A stretch of DNA of 51,657 nt, from NCBI RefSeq assembly GCF_024721015.1, contig NZ_JANAIF010000028.1, positions 1 to 51,657 on the forward strand. The letters run 5' to 3'. The notes beneath the pieces are model-generated. The model did no database searches. It was not told the DNA's origin and was given only the letters and a program-made list of their open reading frames with translations. Shown here one piece after another: positions 42,952 through 51,656 of the stretch (its first letter is position 1; each line of letters starts with the position of its first letter). The translations under genes were made by a program, and so were the position numbers. The stretch is from Xenorhabdus bovienii. GTDB lineage: Bacteria > Pseudomonadota > Gammaproteobacteria > Enterobacterales > Enterobacteriaceae.

Positions 42952-42980
42952 CTGACTATTTTTTCTGTTTAGTCTATAAT
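42952..42980 (+). promoter_or_regulatory. Sigma-70 promoter of the rpsU-dnaG-rpoD operon
   Basis: CTGACT (-35) and a perfect TATAAT (-10, 42975-42980) are separated by 17 bases. A near-LexA sequence CTGT-N8-ACAT (42935-42950) lies just before the -35, which may matter because the E. coli operon has a LexA site. The rpsU ATG is about 225 bases downstream. I see no gene in this long leader (42981-43206). Confidence 0.7.
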
Positions 42981-43194
42981 CAGCACCCTACTTGAATATC
43001 CTGTGTGGTTAATGTTAATAACGTCGATGTCAGCTTGCTTGTTTTATACGCTGAAAAGCGGGCTATAGTCCGTGGCGTTGTATGTTTCAATTTTCCTCGG
43101 CACTTTACAAAGCCGTGTTCATTGAAGTAAAATTCCGCACCATTTTAAAGACGGCTGGCACTATCCCGCCAGCGACAAACCCGATTTCTATTGA

Positions 43195-43422
<228 letters not shown>

Positions 43423-43475
43423 TCCTTGCGGTCTATCCGCATAGTGGTTGTATTAACAAACTACTGCAGTTAAAG

Positions 43476-43508
43476 GCCGTGCTTTCCCCAAAGGAAGCGC
43501 GGCTTATT
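43476..43508 (+). terminator. Internal terminator between rpsU and dnaG
   Basis: GCCGTGCTTTCC pairs with GGAAGCGCGGC around a short loop, followed by TTATTCTC. The E. coli operon has a partial terminator here that keeps dnaG expression far below rpsU, and this hairpin occupies the same place. Confidence 0.8.
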
Positions 43509-43537
43509 CTCGTTCATCAACAGGCGTAAAAGGGCTT

Positions 43538-45286
43538 ATGGCTGGACGAATTCCACGCGCATTTATCAATGATTTATTAGCAAGAACCGATATCATTGAT
43601 TTGATCGATATAAGAGTGCCTCTCAAAAAGAAAGGCAAAAATCATCAAGCGTGCTGTCCTTTTCATAACGAAAAAACCCCTTCATTTACTGTTAATGCTG
43701 ATAAACAGTTTTACCATTGCTTTGGTTGCAGTGCGCATGGAAATGCCATTGATTTTCTGATGAATTATGACAGGCTCGATTTTGTCGAATCTATCGAAGA
43801 ACTGGCGGCTATGCACGGGCTGGAAGTGCCCTATGAAGCAAACTCAGGCGGCGGTCACATCGAACGCCACCAAAGACAAAACCTTTATCAGTTGATGGAT
43901 ACGATAAACAGTTTCTATCAACATTCACTGACGGCGCCCAACGGCCAACCAGCCCAACAATATTTACTCAGACGCGGGCTCAGTGAAGAGGTCATCCACC
44001 GCTTCTCTATTGGCTTTGCTCCAGCGGGGTGGGATAACGTCCTGAAACGGTTTGCCCATAATGCAGAAGAGCGAAAGCAGTTAAACGACGCGGGAATACT
44101 GGTCACAAACGACAATGGCCGCACTTATGACCGTTTCCGCGAGCGTGTGATGTTCCCAATCCGCGACCGTCGGGGTCGTGTGATTGCATTCGGTGGCAGG
44201 GTACTGGGAGATGCGCTTCCCAAATACCTGAACTCACCGGAAACAGAAATTTTCCATAAAGGCCGCCAGTTATATGGCCTTTATGAAGCACAGCAGAACC
44301 ACAATTCCCTTTCAAGGCTATTGGTGGTTGAAGGTTATATGGATGTTGTCGCGCTGGCTCAATTTGGCATTGACTACGCCGTGGCTTCGTTAGGAACATC
44401 TACGACTGCCGAACACATTCAGTTACTTTTTCGAACAACTGATAATGTCGTCTGTTGTTACGATGGAGACCGTGCAGGCCGTGATGCTGCCTGGAGGGCG
44501 CTGGAAACGGCGCTACCCTATCTGAATGATGGCCGGCAATTACGTTTTATGTTCTTGCCTGATGGCGAGGATCCAGATTCACTGATTCGCAAAGAAGGAC
44601 GTGAAGTATTTGAACAAAGAATGGAAAAAGCGCTGACTTTGTCTGTGTTTTTGTTCGAATCACTGTTACCACAGGTTGATTTGAGTACCCCGGAAGGAAC
44701 GACCAAGATCAGCTCGCTTGCTATGCCGTTGATCAGTCAAGTCCCGGGAGAAACGCTGCGACTCTACCTGCTGCAAGAACTTGGTAACCTGTTAGGAACA
44801 CCTGATACAACACAATTGGAACGATTTTTGGCAAAACTTGTCAAAAGAGATACCAGTACCTATCAGGCGCTAAAACTGAAGCCAACAACAATGCGTATCT
44901 TGATCGCATTGTTGGTGCAAAATCCGCATTTAGCGACATTAGTTCCTTCATTACAAGGATTGTTTTCAGTTCAGATAGCGGGATTACCGTTATTCATCGA
45001 GCTTGTCGACACATGTCTTGCACAACCAGGCTTAACAACCGGGCAACTTTTAGAGCAGTATCGCGATAATAAGTACGCAAAACAGCTTGAAAAGCTCGCC
45101 GCATGGAACGATATACAGGTAGATGAAATTGCTGAAAAAACTTTTAGCGATGCGCTGAATCATCTTTTCGCATCAGCGCTTGATGAACGTTTCAGCTTTC
45201 TGATTGCCAAAGAAAGAACAGAAGGCCTGACACCAGAAGAACGTGAAGAAGTCAGATTAATCACGGAGTCCGGTGGCAGAAAATAA
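43538..45286 (+). CDS. dnaG: DNA primase
   Basis: DnaG makes the RNA primers for DNA replication. It has 582 residues (581 in E. coli). The N-terminal zinc ribbon ligands are C40, H43, C61 and C64. The TOPRIM catalytic core shows VVEGYMDVVAL and YDGDRAGRDAAWRA. The C-terminal helicase-binding domain ends ...EEREEVRLITESGGRK. The stop codon TAA is also the left flank of a MITE-like insertion. It is the middle gene of rpsU-dnaG-rpoD. Confidence 0.98.
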   Translation: MAGRIPRAFINDLLARTDIIDLIDIRVPLKKKGKNHQACCPFHNEKTPSFTVNADKQFYHCFGCSAHGNAIDFLMNYDRLDFVESIEELAAMHGLEVPYEANSGGGHIERHQRQNLYQLMDTINSFYQHSLTAPNGQPAQQYLLRRGLSEEVIHRFSIGFAPAGWDNVLKRFAHNAEERKQLNDAGILVTNDNGRTYDRFRERVMFPIRDRRGRVIAFGGRVLGDALPKYLNSPETEIFHKGRQLYGLYEAQQNHNSLSRLLVVEGYMDVVALAQFGIDYAVASLGTSTTAEHIQLLFRTTDNVVCCYDGDRAGRDAAWRALETALPYLNDGRQLRFMFLPDGEDPDSLIRKEGREVFEQRMEKALTLSVFLFESLLPQVDLSTPEGTTKISSLAMPLISQVPGETLRLYLLQELGNLLGTPDTTQLERFLAKLVKRDTSTYQALKLKPTTMRILIALLVQNPHLATLVPSLQGLFSVQIAGLPLFIELVDTCLAQPGLTTGQLLEQYRDNKYAKQLEKLAAWNDIQVDEIAEKTFSDALNHLFASALDERFSFLIAKERTEGLTPEEREEVRLITESGGRK

Positions 45287-45369
45287 GAGCCTATCTCAAC
45301 AGGACTATATTACTCGGTTATATGGCAATTTGTGATTATTGCAATATAGCCTGATGAAATAGGTTCTAA
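45284..45369. mobile_element. 80-bp MITE-like element with TAA target duplication
   Basis: The element spans 45287-45366. Its left end GAGCCTATCTCAACAGG and right end CCTGATGAAATAGGTTC are imperfect inverted repeats, and similarity continues inward to TATATT/AATATA (about 21 of 25 positions). It is flanked on both sides by TAA (45284-45286 and 45367-45369), a 3-bp duplication of the kind made by IS5-type transposases. There is no coding capacity. The left TAA is the stop codon of dnaG. Folded RNA would form a long stem between dnaG and rpoD. Confidence 0.65.
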
Positions 45370-45542
45370 ACCAAAATTTAGTACGAAGACACAGAATTCA
45401 CGGCTTAAATGCCGCATTAGGTAGGGTCATAGCCCTACGGTTGCCTCTATTAAAGAAAGCAGCAATACAAGAAAACTTATTGTTGGCATATTTGTTTCGC
45501 CGACCGATACCAACCAATACTCTGAAGTGTGGATACCGTCTT

Positions 45543-47393
45543 ATGGAGCAAAACCCGCAGTCACAGCTAAAGCTACTTGTCACCCGAGGTAAGGAGCAAG
45601 GCTATCTGACCTATGCTGAGGTCAATGACCATCTGCCGGAAGATATCGTCGATTCTGATCAGATAGAAGATATCATCCAAATGATCAATGACATGGGCAT
45701 TCAGGTGATGGAAGAAGCACCTGATGCTGATGATCTCATGTTGGCAGAAAACACAAACGATACCGATGAAGACGCGGCAGAAGCTGCTGCTCAGGTGTTA
45801 TCCAGTGTCGAGTCAGAAATCGGACGCACCACCGACCCGGTTCGTATGTATATGCGTGAAATGGGTACGGTTGAGCTACTGACTCGCGAAGGTGAGATTG
45901 ACATTGCAAAACGCATTGAAGATGGCATCAACCAAGTACAGTGCTCTGTCGCCGAATATCCTGAAGCGATCACATATCTGCTGGAGCAATACGATCGTGT
46001 AGAAGCAGGCGAGAGCCGTCTGTCTGACTTGATCACTGGCTTCGTTGATCCTAACGCAGAAGAAGATCTTTCACCGACAGCCACTCACATTGGCTCAGAA
46101 CTTCCTCAGGCAGAGCTTGATAACTCTGACGACGATGATGACGAAGAAAGTGAAGACGATGCTGACAGCGAAGATGATAACAGCATCGACCCAGAATTGG
46201 CTCGCCAGAAGTTTCAGGAACTGCGCGACCAATATGAAACGACCCGTCAGTCAATCAAGAGTTACGGTCGCAGCCATCCGAATACCGCAGCAGAAATTTT
46301 AACGCTGTCCGAAGTATTCAAACAATTCCGTTTGATACCGAAACAGTTCGATTATCTGGTCAACAATATGCGTTCCATGATGGATCGCGTACGTCTTCAA
46401 GAGCGTCAAATCATGAAGATGTGTGTTGAACTGTGCAAAATGCCGAAGAAAAACTTCATCACCCTGTTCTCTGGCAATGAAACGACTGATACTTGGTTCA
46501 CCGCAGCAAAAGCGATGAACAAGCCGTGGTCTGATAAATTGTCAGAAGTTGAAGACGATGTGATGCGTAGCCTGCAAAAGCTGCGCCAAATTGAAGAAGA
46601 AACCGGCCTGACTATTGAGCAGGTCAAGGATATCAACCGTCGTATGTCCATCGGTGAAGCCAAAGCTCGCCGTGCGAAAAAAGAGATGGTTGAGGCCAAC
46701 TTGCGTCTGGTTATTTCGATTGCGAAAAAATATACCAACCGTGGCCTGCAATTCCTCGATCTGATTCAGGAAGGTAATATTGGTCTGATGAAAGCGGTTG
46801 ATAAATTTGAATATCGCCGTGGTTACAAATTCTCAACTTACGCAACATGGTGGATCCGTCAGGCAATCACGCGTTCTATCGCTGATCAGGCTCGTACCAT
46901 CCGTATCCCGGTACATATGATTGAAACCATCAACAAACTCAATCGTATTTCCCGTCAGATGTTGCAGGAAATGGGTCGAGAGCCTTCACCGGAAGAGCTG
47001 GCAGAACGTATGTTGATGCCAGAAGACAAGATCCGTAAGGTACTGAAAATCGCCAAAGAGCCAATTTCAATGGAAACACCAGTAGGTGATGATGACGATT
47101 CACATCTGGGGGATTTCATTGAAGATACCACACTGGAGCTGCCGCTGGATTCTGCAACATCAGAAAGCCTGCGTTCTGCCACCCACGATGTGCTGGCTGG
47201 GCTGACTGCGCGTGAAGCGAAAGTGCTGCGCATGCGTTTCGGTATCGACATGAACACCGACCATACGCTGGAAGAAGTGGGTAAACAGTTTGACGTAACC
47301 CGTGAGCGTATTCGTCAGATCGAAGCGAAAGCCCTGCGGAAACTGCGTCATCCGAGCCGTTCAGAAGTACTGCGCAGCTTCCTTGATGATTGA
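45543..47393 (+). CDS. rpoD: RNA polymerase sigma factor RpoD (sigma-70)
   Basis: RpoD is the housekeeping sigma factor. It has 616 residues (613 in E. coli), from [16 protein letters not shown]; the frame is open further upstream but without similarity there. Region 1.1, an acidic spacer ([20 protein letters not shown]), region 2 ([23 protein letters not shown], then the melting motif [15 protein letters not shown]), region 3, and the region 4 helix-turn-helix ([20 protein letters not shown]) are intact. It is the last gene of the operon and ends in a strong terminator. Confidence 0.99.
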   Translation: MEQNPQSQLKLLVTRGKEQGYLTYAEVNDHLPEDIVDSDQIEDIIQMINDMGIQVMEEAPDADDLMLAENTNDTDEDAAEAAAQVLSSVESEIGRTTDPVRMYMREMGTVELLTREGEIDIAKRIEDGINQVQCSVAEYPEAITYLLEQYDRVEAGESRLSDLITGFVDPNAEEDLSPTATHIGSELPQAELDNSDDDDDEESEDDADSEDDNSIDPELARQKFQELRDQYETTRQSIKSYGRSHPNTAAEILTLSEVFKQFRLIPKQFDYLVNNMRSMMDRVRLQERQIMKMCVELCKMPKKNFITLFSGNETTDTWFTAAKAMNKPWSDKLSEVEDDVMRSLQKLRQIEEETGLTIEQVKDINRRMSIGEAKARRAKKEMVEANLRLVISIAKKYTNRGLQFLDLIQEGNIGLMKAVDKFEYRRGYKFSTYATWWIRQAITRSIADQARTIRIPVHMIETINKLNRISRQMLQEMGREPSPEELAERMLMPEDKIRKVLKIAKEPISMETPVGDDDDSHLGDFIEDTTLELPLDSATSESLRSATHDVLAGLTAREAKVLRMRFGIDMNTDHTLEEVGKQFDVTRERIRQIEAKALRKLRHPSRSEVLRSFLDD

Positions 47394-47419
47394 TCAGGGA
47401 ATGTGCTCATAAACCTAGA

Positions 47420-47447
47420 AAACGCCTGTTCCGACAGGCGTTTTTTT
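47420..47447 (+). terminator. Terminator after rpoD
   Basis: ACGCCTGT and ACAGGCGT form a stem with a TCCG loop, followed by T7. On the other strand it is followed by TTTTC, so it may also terminate the facing acetyltransferase gene, whose stop codon lies in this T run. Confidence 0.9.
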
Positions 47448-48228
47448 ATGGCTCACGGATAAATCCCTGATATTCAAACAATGGCTTAAACCCAATCCTT
47501 TGATACAGCGCATTACCATCATGGGAAGCATCCAGATAACACGCGCCCGCCCCATGCTGTTTGGCCTCATGCAGAACATAATTTATTAAAGCAGAAGCAT
47601 ATCCCTTCCCCTGCTTTCCCACTACTGTGCCAATATCATCAAGACGAACAATATTATCCACCCTCGACAACGTTAAAGCACAGAGCGGCTGCCCATCCAC
47701 ATATAATGCATAATGTTGCAGACATTTTCCTGCGTCCAAAGCAGCTTGATGACATGCCTGGTATTGCCCTGAAAGTATATTTCCTGTTTCAAACGCACTT
47801 TCTATCGGGATAGCCCAGTCTGCCAGACAGTGATCAACATTTCTGATTTCATACGCCAAAAATGCACCCTCGCTCATCTGCCAATTAGCCAAATCCAGCC
47901 GCATAGTCGTCGTCATGCTATCGGGTTCGGGCACGAATCCTGCCTGCTGGAGCACTTCTAGAGTTTTGCTGTCAGGCTCCACGGCAAAAATACCAAAAGG
48001 AACACTCACATTTTCATCCATCAACTGTATAGCCATTTTTAGCGCTTCTTCTGTTTTCATGTGACCATCTGTCACTAACAAAAAATTTAAAGCATAAGTT
48101 CCAAGCCCAGTCACATAGGCTCGAACATGTTCACTGATATGCGCATGCATCTGGCTGATAGATGAAAAGAATTTATCTTCTATTTGATGATGGTCAAAAA
48201 TAGCCGCTGACAAATGATGTTTGTTCAT
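47446..48228 (-). CDS. GNAT family N-acetyltransferase
   Basis: The 260-residue protein has a divergent N-terminal half and a C-terminal GNAT fold. The acetyl-CoA loop is GTVVGKQGKGYASALINYV (KQGKGYA, about residues 212-218), and the fold ends with NALYQRIGFKPLFEY. The substrate cannot be predicted. It converges with rpoD and shares its terminator. In E. coli this place next to rpoD is held by mug. The start MNKHHLSAAIFDH has only a weak ribosome-binding site. Confidence 0.85.
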   Translation of the reverse strand: MNKHHLSAAIFDHHQIEDKFFSSISQMHAHISEHVRAYVTGLGTYALNFLLVTDGHMKTEEALKMAIQLMDENVSVPFGIFAVEPDSKTLEVLQQAGFVPEPDSMTTTMRLDLANWQMSEGAFLAYEIRNVDHCLADWAIPIESAFETGNILSGQYQACHQAALDAGKCLQHYALYVDGQPLCALTLSRVDNIVRLDDIGTVVGKQGKGYASALINYVLHEAKQHGAGACYLDASHDGNALYQRIGFKPLFEYQGFIREP

Positions 48229-48468
48229 ATTAATTCACAGAAATATTTTTATAGAAAGTGATGAGAACGGATGAAAATCAATGGAAAGCAAAAAAAAGTG
48301 CCAATCTAACTCTGTTAGAGTACGACAAAGTACGATAAGTAATCAGAATAATTTATCAAAAAAACGACTGGAATCACTAAAACCCAAGTTAGCTTACCAC
48401 CAAACGGTTAAATTACGTTAAAAGTTGCTGATTATTGAACATAAAACGCGCATATGAATTTTCGGGAC

Positions 48469-48498
48469 TAGACCTGAGACCAAACTGTACCGTATAAT
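48469..48498 (+). promoter_or_regulatory. Promoter of tRNA-Ile2
   Basis: A perfect TATAAT (48493-48498) lies 14 bases before the tRNA, with TAGACC 18 bases upstream of it as a weak -35. The rest of 48229-48468 is AT-rich and holds no gene I can support. Confidence 0.6.
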
Positions 48499-48512
48499 TC
48501 TCCCACTTCACT

Positions 48513-48588
48513 GGCCCCTTAGCTCAGTGGTTAGAGCAGGCGACTCATAATCGCTTGGTCGCTGGTTCAAGTCCAGCAGGGGCCACCA
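48513..48588 (+). tRNA. ileX: tRNA-Ile2 (anticodon CAU, lysidine type)
   Basis: The 76-base tRNA has an encoded CCA end, the 7-bp acceptor stem GGCCCCT/AGGGGCC, D-loop AGCTCAGTGGTTAGAGCA, anticodon loop CTCATAA and T-loop GGTTCAAGTCC. The sequence matches my memory of E. coli ileX rather than elongator tRNA-Met. The CAU wobble C is therefore expected to be modified to lysidine by TilS to read AUA. The position after rpoD also matches E. coli ileX. Confidence 0.92.
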
Positions 48589-48597
48589 GAATTATCA

Positions 48598-48634
48598 AGG
48601 GGTTGCATCAAAAGTGCGACCCCTTAGTTTTTTC
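48598..48634 (+). terminator. Terminator after ileX
   Basis: AAGGGGTTGCA and TGCGACCCCTT form an almost complete stem with a short loop, followed by AGTTTTTT. Confidence 0.85.
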
Positions 48635-48654
48635 TAGGATACCCATAGGATACC
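48635..48654. repeat. 9-base direct repeat after the tRNA
   Basis: TAGGATACC occurs at 48635-48643 and again at 48646-48654. Closely spaced short direct repeats beside a tRNA 3' end can be arm-type integrase sites, but no integrase gene is present in the window. Confidence 0.35.
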
Positions 48655-48723
48655 TTCTGGCAGTAGCGTGAGGTATAACCGATTAACACCGCTACGGTAA
48701 TGAACCGTTGTCGTATTTTTCTC

Positions 48724-48739
48724 TGTGATATTTATCACA
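48724..48739. promoter_or_regulatory. Consensus CRP-binding palindrome
   Basis: TGTGATATTTATCACA is a perfect TGTGA-N6-TCACA site. No gene start lies close by. The nearest gene end is the Ner-like regulator on the minus strand. The surrounding 48655-48849 shows no gene. Confidence 0.5.
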
Positions 48740-48849
48740 TCCTCTGAACATACGATGTTTGCCTTTTTGCTTCCCTAATCACCACTTGAAATGCAAAACG
48801 CCATGATTTTTAAAATGGCTAAGTTTGAATCTCAAAAACTGATGAGTAA

Positions 48850-49113
48850 TTATTCCAGTGGCTTATTGCGAGCGTGACGCTCAATTAATCGACCATACGA
48901 ATCAAAATAGCGACTAGGCCAGATTTCTGAGGGGTGTATTTCGAGATAGTTAGCAATAATCCATTCGCCTTTAGGCCAAGGCCGACTGAGAGTATTTGCT
49001 AGTGTAGATGAACTGAGTCCTGCTTCACGGGAGACAGCCGCTAAGGTTGTACCACGTTTACGTAATGCAGCAATAATATCGGCTTGATGCCAGTCATTTT
49101 TAACGTTATTCAT
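48850..49113 (-). CDS. Ner/Nlp (SfsB)-family DNA-binding regulator
   Basis: The 87-residue protein begins MNNVKNDWHQADIIAALRKRG. AAGGGG lies 8 bases upstream of this ATG, while an in-frame ATG six codons earlier lacks a site. It has the winged-helix motif of phage Mu Ner and E. coli SfsB (Nlp): DWHQADIIAALRKRGTTLAA, then GLSSSTLANTLSRPWPKGE and a IHPSEIWPSRYFD stretch. Ner proteins repress early phage promoters. Next to a C4-type element and phage gene remnants, a prophage regulator is the likeliest identity; a domesticated SfsB copy is the alternative. Confidence 0.88.
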   Translation of the reverse strand: MNNVKNDWHQADIIAALRKRGTTLAAVSREAGLSSSTLANTLSRPWPKGEWIIANYLEIHPSEIWPSRYFDSYGRLIERHARNKPLE

Positions 49114-49148
49114 TCCTGCTACCCCTTCCATTAATTAATATTGATGGT

Positions 49149-49222
49149 GGCGATTCAAACAGGGTTCTCACAACTGGGAACTATCTTCCAGCGAGGCCGA
49201 AGCCTCCCCCGTCTGAACCGCC
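49149..49222 (+). ncRNA. C4-type phage antisense RNA element
   Basis: A 13-bp stem (with some G-U pairs) joins GGCGATTCAAACA (49149-49161) and CGTCTGAACCGCC (49210-49222). An inner hairpin GAGGC-CGAA-GCCTC spans 49193-49206. Two exposed segments, GGGTTCTCAC (49162-49171) and GGAACTATC (49177-49185), have near-perfect complements just downstream: GGATAGTTC (49269-49277) and GTGAGAATCC (49287-49296). The size (74 bases) and layout match the C4 antisense RNA of P1/P7-like phages, which represses a downstream antirepressor gene. Orientation is inferred from the downstream targets. No antirepressor gene follows; the region 49300-49500 is otherwise empty. Confidence 0.65.
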
Positions 49223-49503
49223 ATTGAAAGGGCGATCGCAGACACACTGGCAGAAACTTCCTACCAGTGGATAGTTCTTTACAAGGGTGAGAATCCTTGA
49301 CCACTAGATTTTGCTAATGGCGGGGCTACTTTAACTGATTGGTTTATCGGACTCAATAAGCGAATCAGTATAAACGCTTAACTTTTTGCGTTATGTGCTA
49401 TTAAACAGCTCATGCGAGCTGTCCCCTTGCTACTCTGGATTCAAGTAAATATGACAATCAGCTCAGTGCCAGAGCCAGGGCGGGATTCCACTTCGTTCGT
49501 AAT
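49223..49503. other. Noncoding region with C4 target complement, no gene
   Basis: The two C4-complementary segments lie at 49269-49296. A separate hairpin is formed by CACTGG (49246-49251) and CCAGTG (49264-49269). From 49300 to the transposase stop at 49504 I see no open frame of note, no clear IS terminal repeat and no promoter I can defend. Confidence 0.5.
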
Positions 49504-50223
49504 TTAACCAAATATAAGCTCATTACGAAATTCGCCTGACCACCCAGCCCTCCGGCGTTTTGCTGCATGACTGTCTTTCATCCTGGTATGCTGTTTAATG
49601 ACATTTAATGCAATCCGATTGAAGAGTGCCATTTGTGCCGCACCCTCAGGATCTTTTAGCGATAAGGTATCCTCCCGAAAGGTCATATCTAATACCCAAT
49701 GTAATTCATTCTCAATAGCCCAGTGTCGTCTGATCGCTTTCGCGGCCACTTCAGGCTCCAGCGGTAACGAACTGATATACCAGCGTGAATCACGGTGAAT
49801 TTCCCCTTTCTCTCCCCTCTCGCTGACCACTTCGATTAAGCTGTGTACGGATGGCCACTGGCCCTGAAGGTCTTTAGGAAGTCCGGCACTGATTTGCATA
49901 ACGGCGCGAAGTTCTGTACGTCCATGTCCTTTATTTTTCTCTGTAAATTCAACCCGTTCATCACTATCGTAGTGGCTGGCAAAACGCGATTTTACAAATT
50001 GGTAAAGAGTACTTTGATTGCCTTTAATACCGACGATAAAATCGCCCCCTCGCTGGGTAATCAGCTTGAGCGTTTCTTTTTGACAATGGAGTGCATCCAA
50101 TGTGACGATGGCTTTATCAAGTGCAAGTAATTCAATCAATTGTCTGGCAACAGGGCCTTCTTTACCTTTGCTTTCTGTCGCTCGTTGATATAGAGCAATG
50201 CCAGAACCGACATCAGACTTCAT
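49504..50223 (-). pseudogene. ISAs1-family transposase, N-terminally truncated
   Basis: The 239 residues match the C-terminal two thirds of an ISAs1-type DDE transposase (usually about 370 residues). TESKGKEGPVARQLIELLALDKAIVTLDALHCQKET carries the second catalytic Asp (D43 here). The RRHWAIENELHWVLDMTF motif carries the catalytic Glu (E171). NRIALNVIKQH is the typical C-terminal stretch. The first catalytic Asp region is missing. In-frame sequence upstream of the first Met soon meets a stop (LRSN*P). It is therefore a dead fragment, abutting the capsid remnant. Confidence 0.85.
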
Positions 50224-50316
50224 CGGTCAATTGCTGCGTAAGGCGGCAGAGAAAAGAGCGGGGGTCAGTAATGACAACGAATAATTTCAAGTTCAGCCAA
50301 CGCAGTGAAAATAACC

Positions 50317-50940
50317 TCAAAGGCGTCCATCCTGATTTGGTGGCGGTCGTGCGTTGGCATTATCCACATCACTAAAGTCGATAATCTCTTGGGTCGTCTT
50401 GGGATAGGCGTAAATAGGGAACAGTTTGATGCTGACTTCTTCCATTTTCGGTGTGGCAGTCTCGCAGCGTGTCTTACCTTCTTCCCCGTGTGCCACTGCT
50501 GCGCCACCGACCGAAACCAACTGCTTATATTCGTTGCTGCATGTGGTTTTGAGAGTACAGATTTGGCGCATGACAGATTCATCAGCCAATTGCTGCATGA
50601 TTTGTTTGTTCAACTCAGGGATAACGGTATAACCGCCGTCTACCGGGACGCCTGTAGACAAGGAACGCGTTTCTCCGGTCAGAATATAATTGCGTAGCTC
50701 GTCATTACTGAGTTTTTCATTGGCTGTCTGATTCTTTACCTGATTGCGTTCTTCATCAGACAGCACCTCATAACGAGCGATTTCAGCATTGAGTACATCA
50801 GACTGGCTGCGCAAGTCGTCGAACTGTTTCGCTTCATCTGTGGTCAGGGAGCGCTTTTCGTCTTCGGCTCTGGTCAGCAGCGAGCGCATTTGTTGGGTTA
50901 AATCAGTTTTTTGTTGGCGCAATTCGAGTAGTTTTTTCAT
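50317..50940 (-). pseudogene. HK97-type phage major capsid protein, C-terminally truncated
   Basis: The product starts MKKLLELRQQKTDLTQQMRSLL with the charged coiled-coil delta (scaffold) domain of HK97 gp5-like capsid proteins (about residues 1-90). The mature N-arm follows (GVPVDGGYTVIPELNKQIMQQL and TQEIIDFSDVD). Homology ends near 50362; the last 14 residues (NANARPPPNQDGRL) look like junction sequence before a stop. About half of a normal capsid protein is missing. The break lies next to the truncated transposase, so the insertion or a linked deletion probably destroyed it. Confidence 0.8.
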
Positions 50941-51077
50941 GGTGTTTTTCAGAATAGTTATTTTTTCAGCAAATAACTTTTAACATCATGAAAATAATAA
51001 GAAAGAATTATGATTCTGTTGAGAACAGCATACAAGTATAGAAATGGCGATGTAAATCGCCATTCTAATAATAAAAA

Positions 51078-51462
51078 TCATTCTTTCACTTTTATTGTGT
51101 AGATTTTATTAAATTTACCTACTTTTGTAAACATATTGCCATAAACACCACCAGATATTTTTATAGTTATTTCTCCGGCATGTATAGGCATTCCTTGAAT
51201 CTGAATACGGCTATAGTCTTTTTCTGTTGCTGTCAGAACAGGGGTTTTATAATCGCTAGGATTCCATGTTAGACCTGAGTTTGAAGGTGTTATTTTGGCT
51301 GAAAAACCCATATCTATAACACCCGGTATGTTTATTATTTCATTATATGGAACTCCTACCTGAGCATCTTTTAAATAGTTTCCATTAGGATAAATGGAAA
51401 CAGTTTGTCTTGTACAAGCAGAAACAAGTAAGATGGATATAATGAAAAAAAATATTTCTCAT
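51078..51462 (-). pseudogene. Putative lipoprotein gene with a frameshift in a T8 tract
   Basis: In one frame, from about 51443 to the stop at 51078, the sequence encodes ISILLVSACTRQTVSIYPNG... through ...YTIKVKE. This frame has no start codon: an in-frame stop lies just upstream. An ATG at 51462 is in another frame. Dropping one T from the T8 run (A8 on the plus strand, 51445-51452) joins them to give MRNIFFIISILLVSAC, an ideal lipoprotein signal with lipobox VSAC, and a product of 127 residues. The mature part is beta-rich and Ig-like (QVGVPYNEIINIPG, GEITIKISG). The corrected start lies two bases after the stop of the upstream gene. Function is unknown. Confidence 0.6.
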
Positions 51463-51464
51463 TT

Positions 51465-51656
51465 TTATTTTATTGGTTTAAAAACCAACCCTCCAAATGT
51501 ATGTTTTAAAAAATAATTTAAATCATTATTAGGTTTAACCCGCTCACTAATTCCTCCCCAAGTAAACATATTTAAATTAACTATATCCGTCGTCATTGAA
51601 GATGCTTGATTTTTCATTTGTATCAGATCATGATCGCGCTCATGAAAATTAATCTG
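51465..51656 (-). CDS. 3' end of an unidentified gene at the window edge
   Basis: An open frame enters from the right edge on the minus strand and ends at TAA (51465-51467). The visible 63 residues include NFHERDHDLIQMKNQASS, NLNMFTWGGISERVKP and FLKHTFGGLVFKPIK. I do not recognise the family. It is AT-rich like the adjacent lipoprotein gene, whose start lies two bases beyond this stop, so the two are probably translationally coupled. Confidence 0.6.
   Translation of the reverse strand, partial: QINFHERDHDLIQMKNQASSMTTDIVNLNMFTWGGISERVKPNNDLNYFLKHTFGGLVFKPIK

Noticed and set aside
48513..48588. tRNA-Met (CAU) assignment
   Set aside because: The acceptor stem and body match the Ile2 (ileX) sequence, not elongator or initiator Met, so lysidine-type Ile is preferred.
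50305..50697. 130-codon plus-strand frame over the capsid remnant
   Set aside because: It is antisense to the recognisable capsid coding sequence, with no motif of its own.
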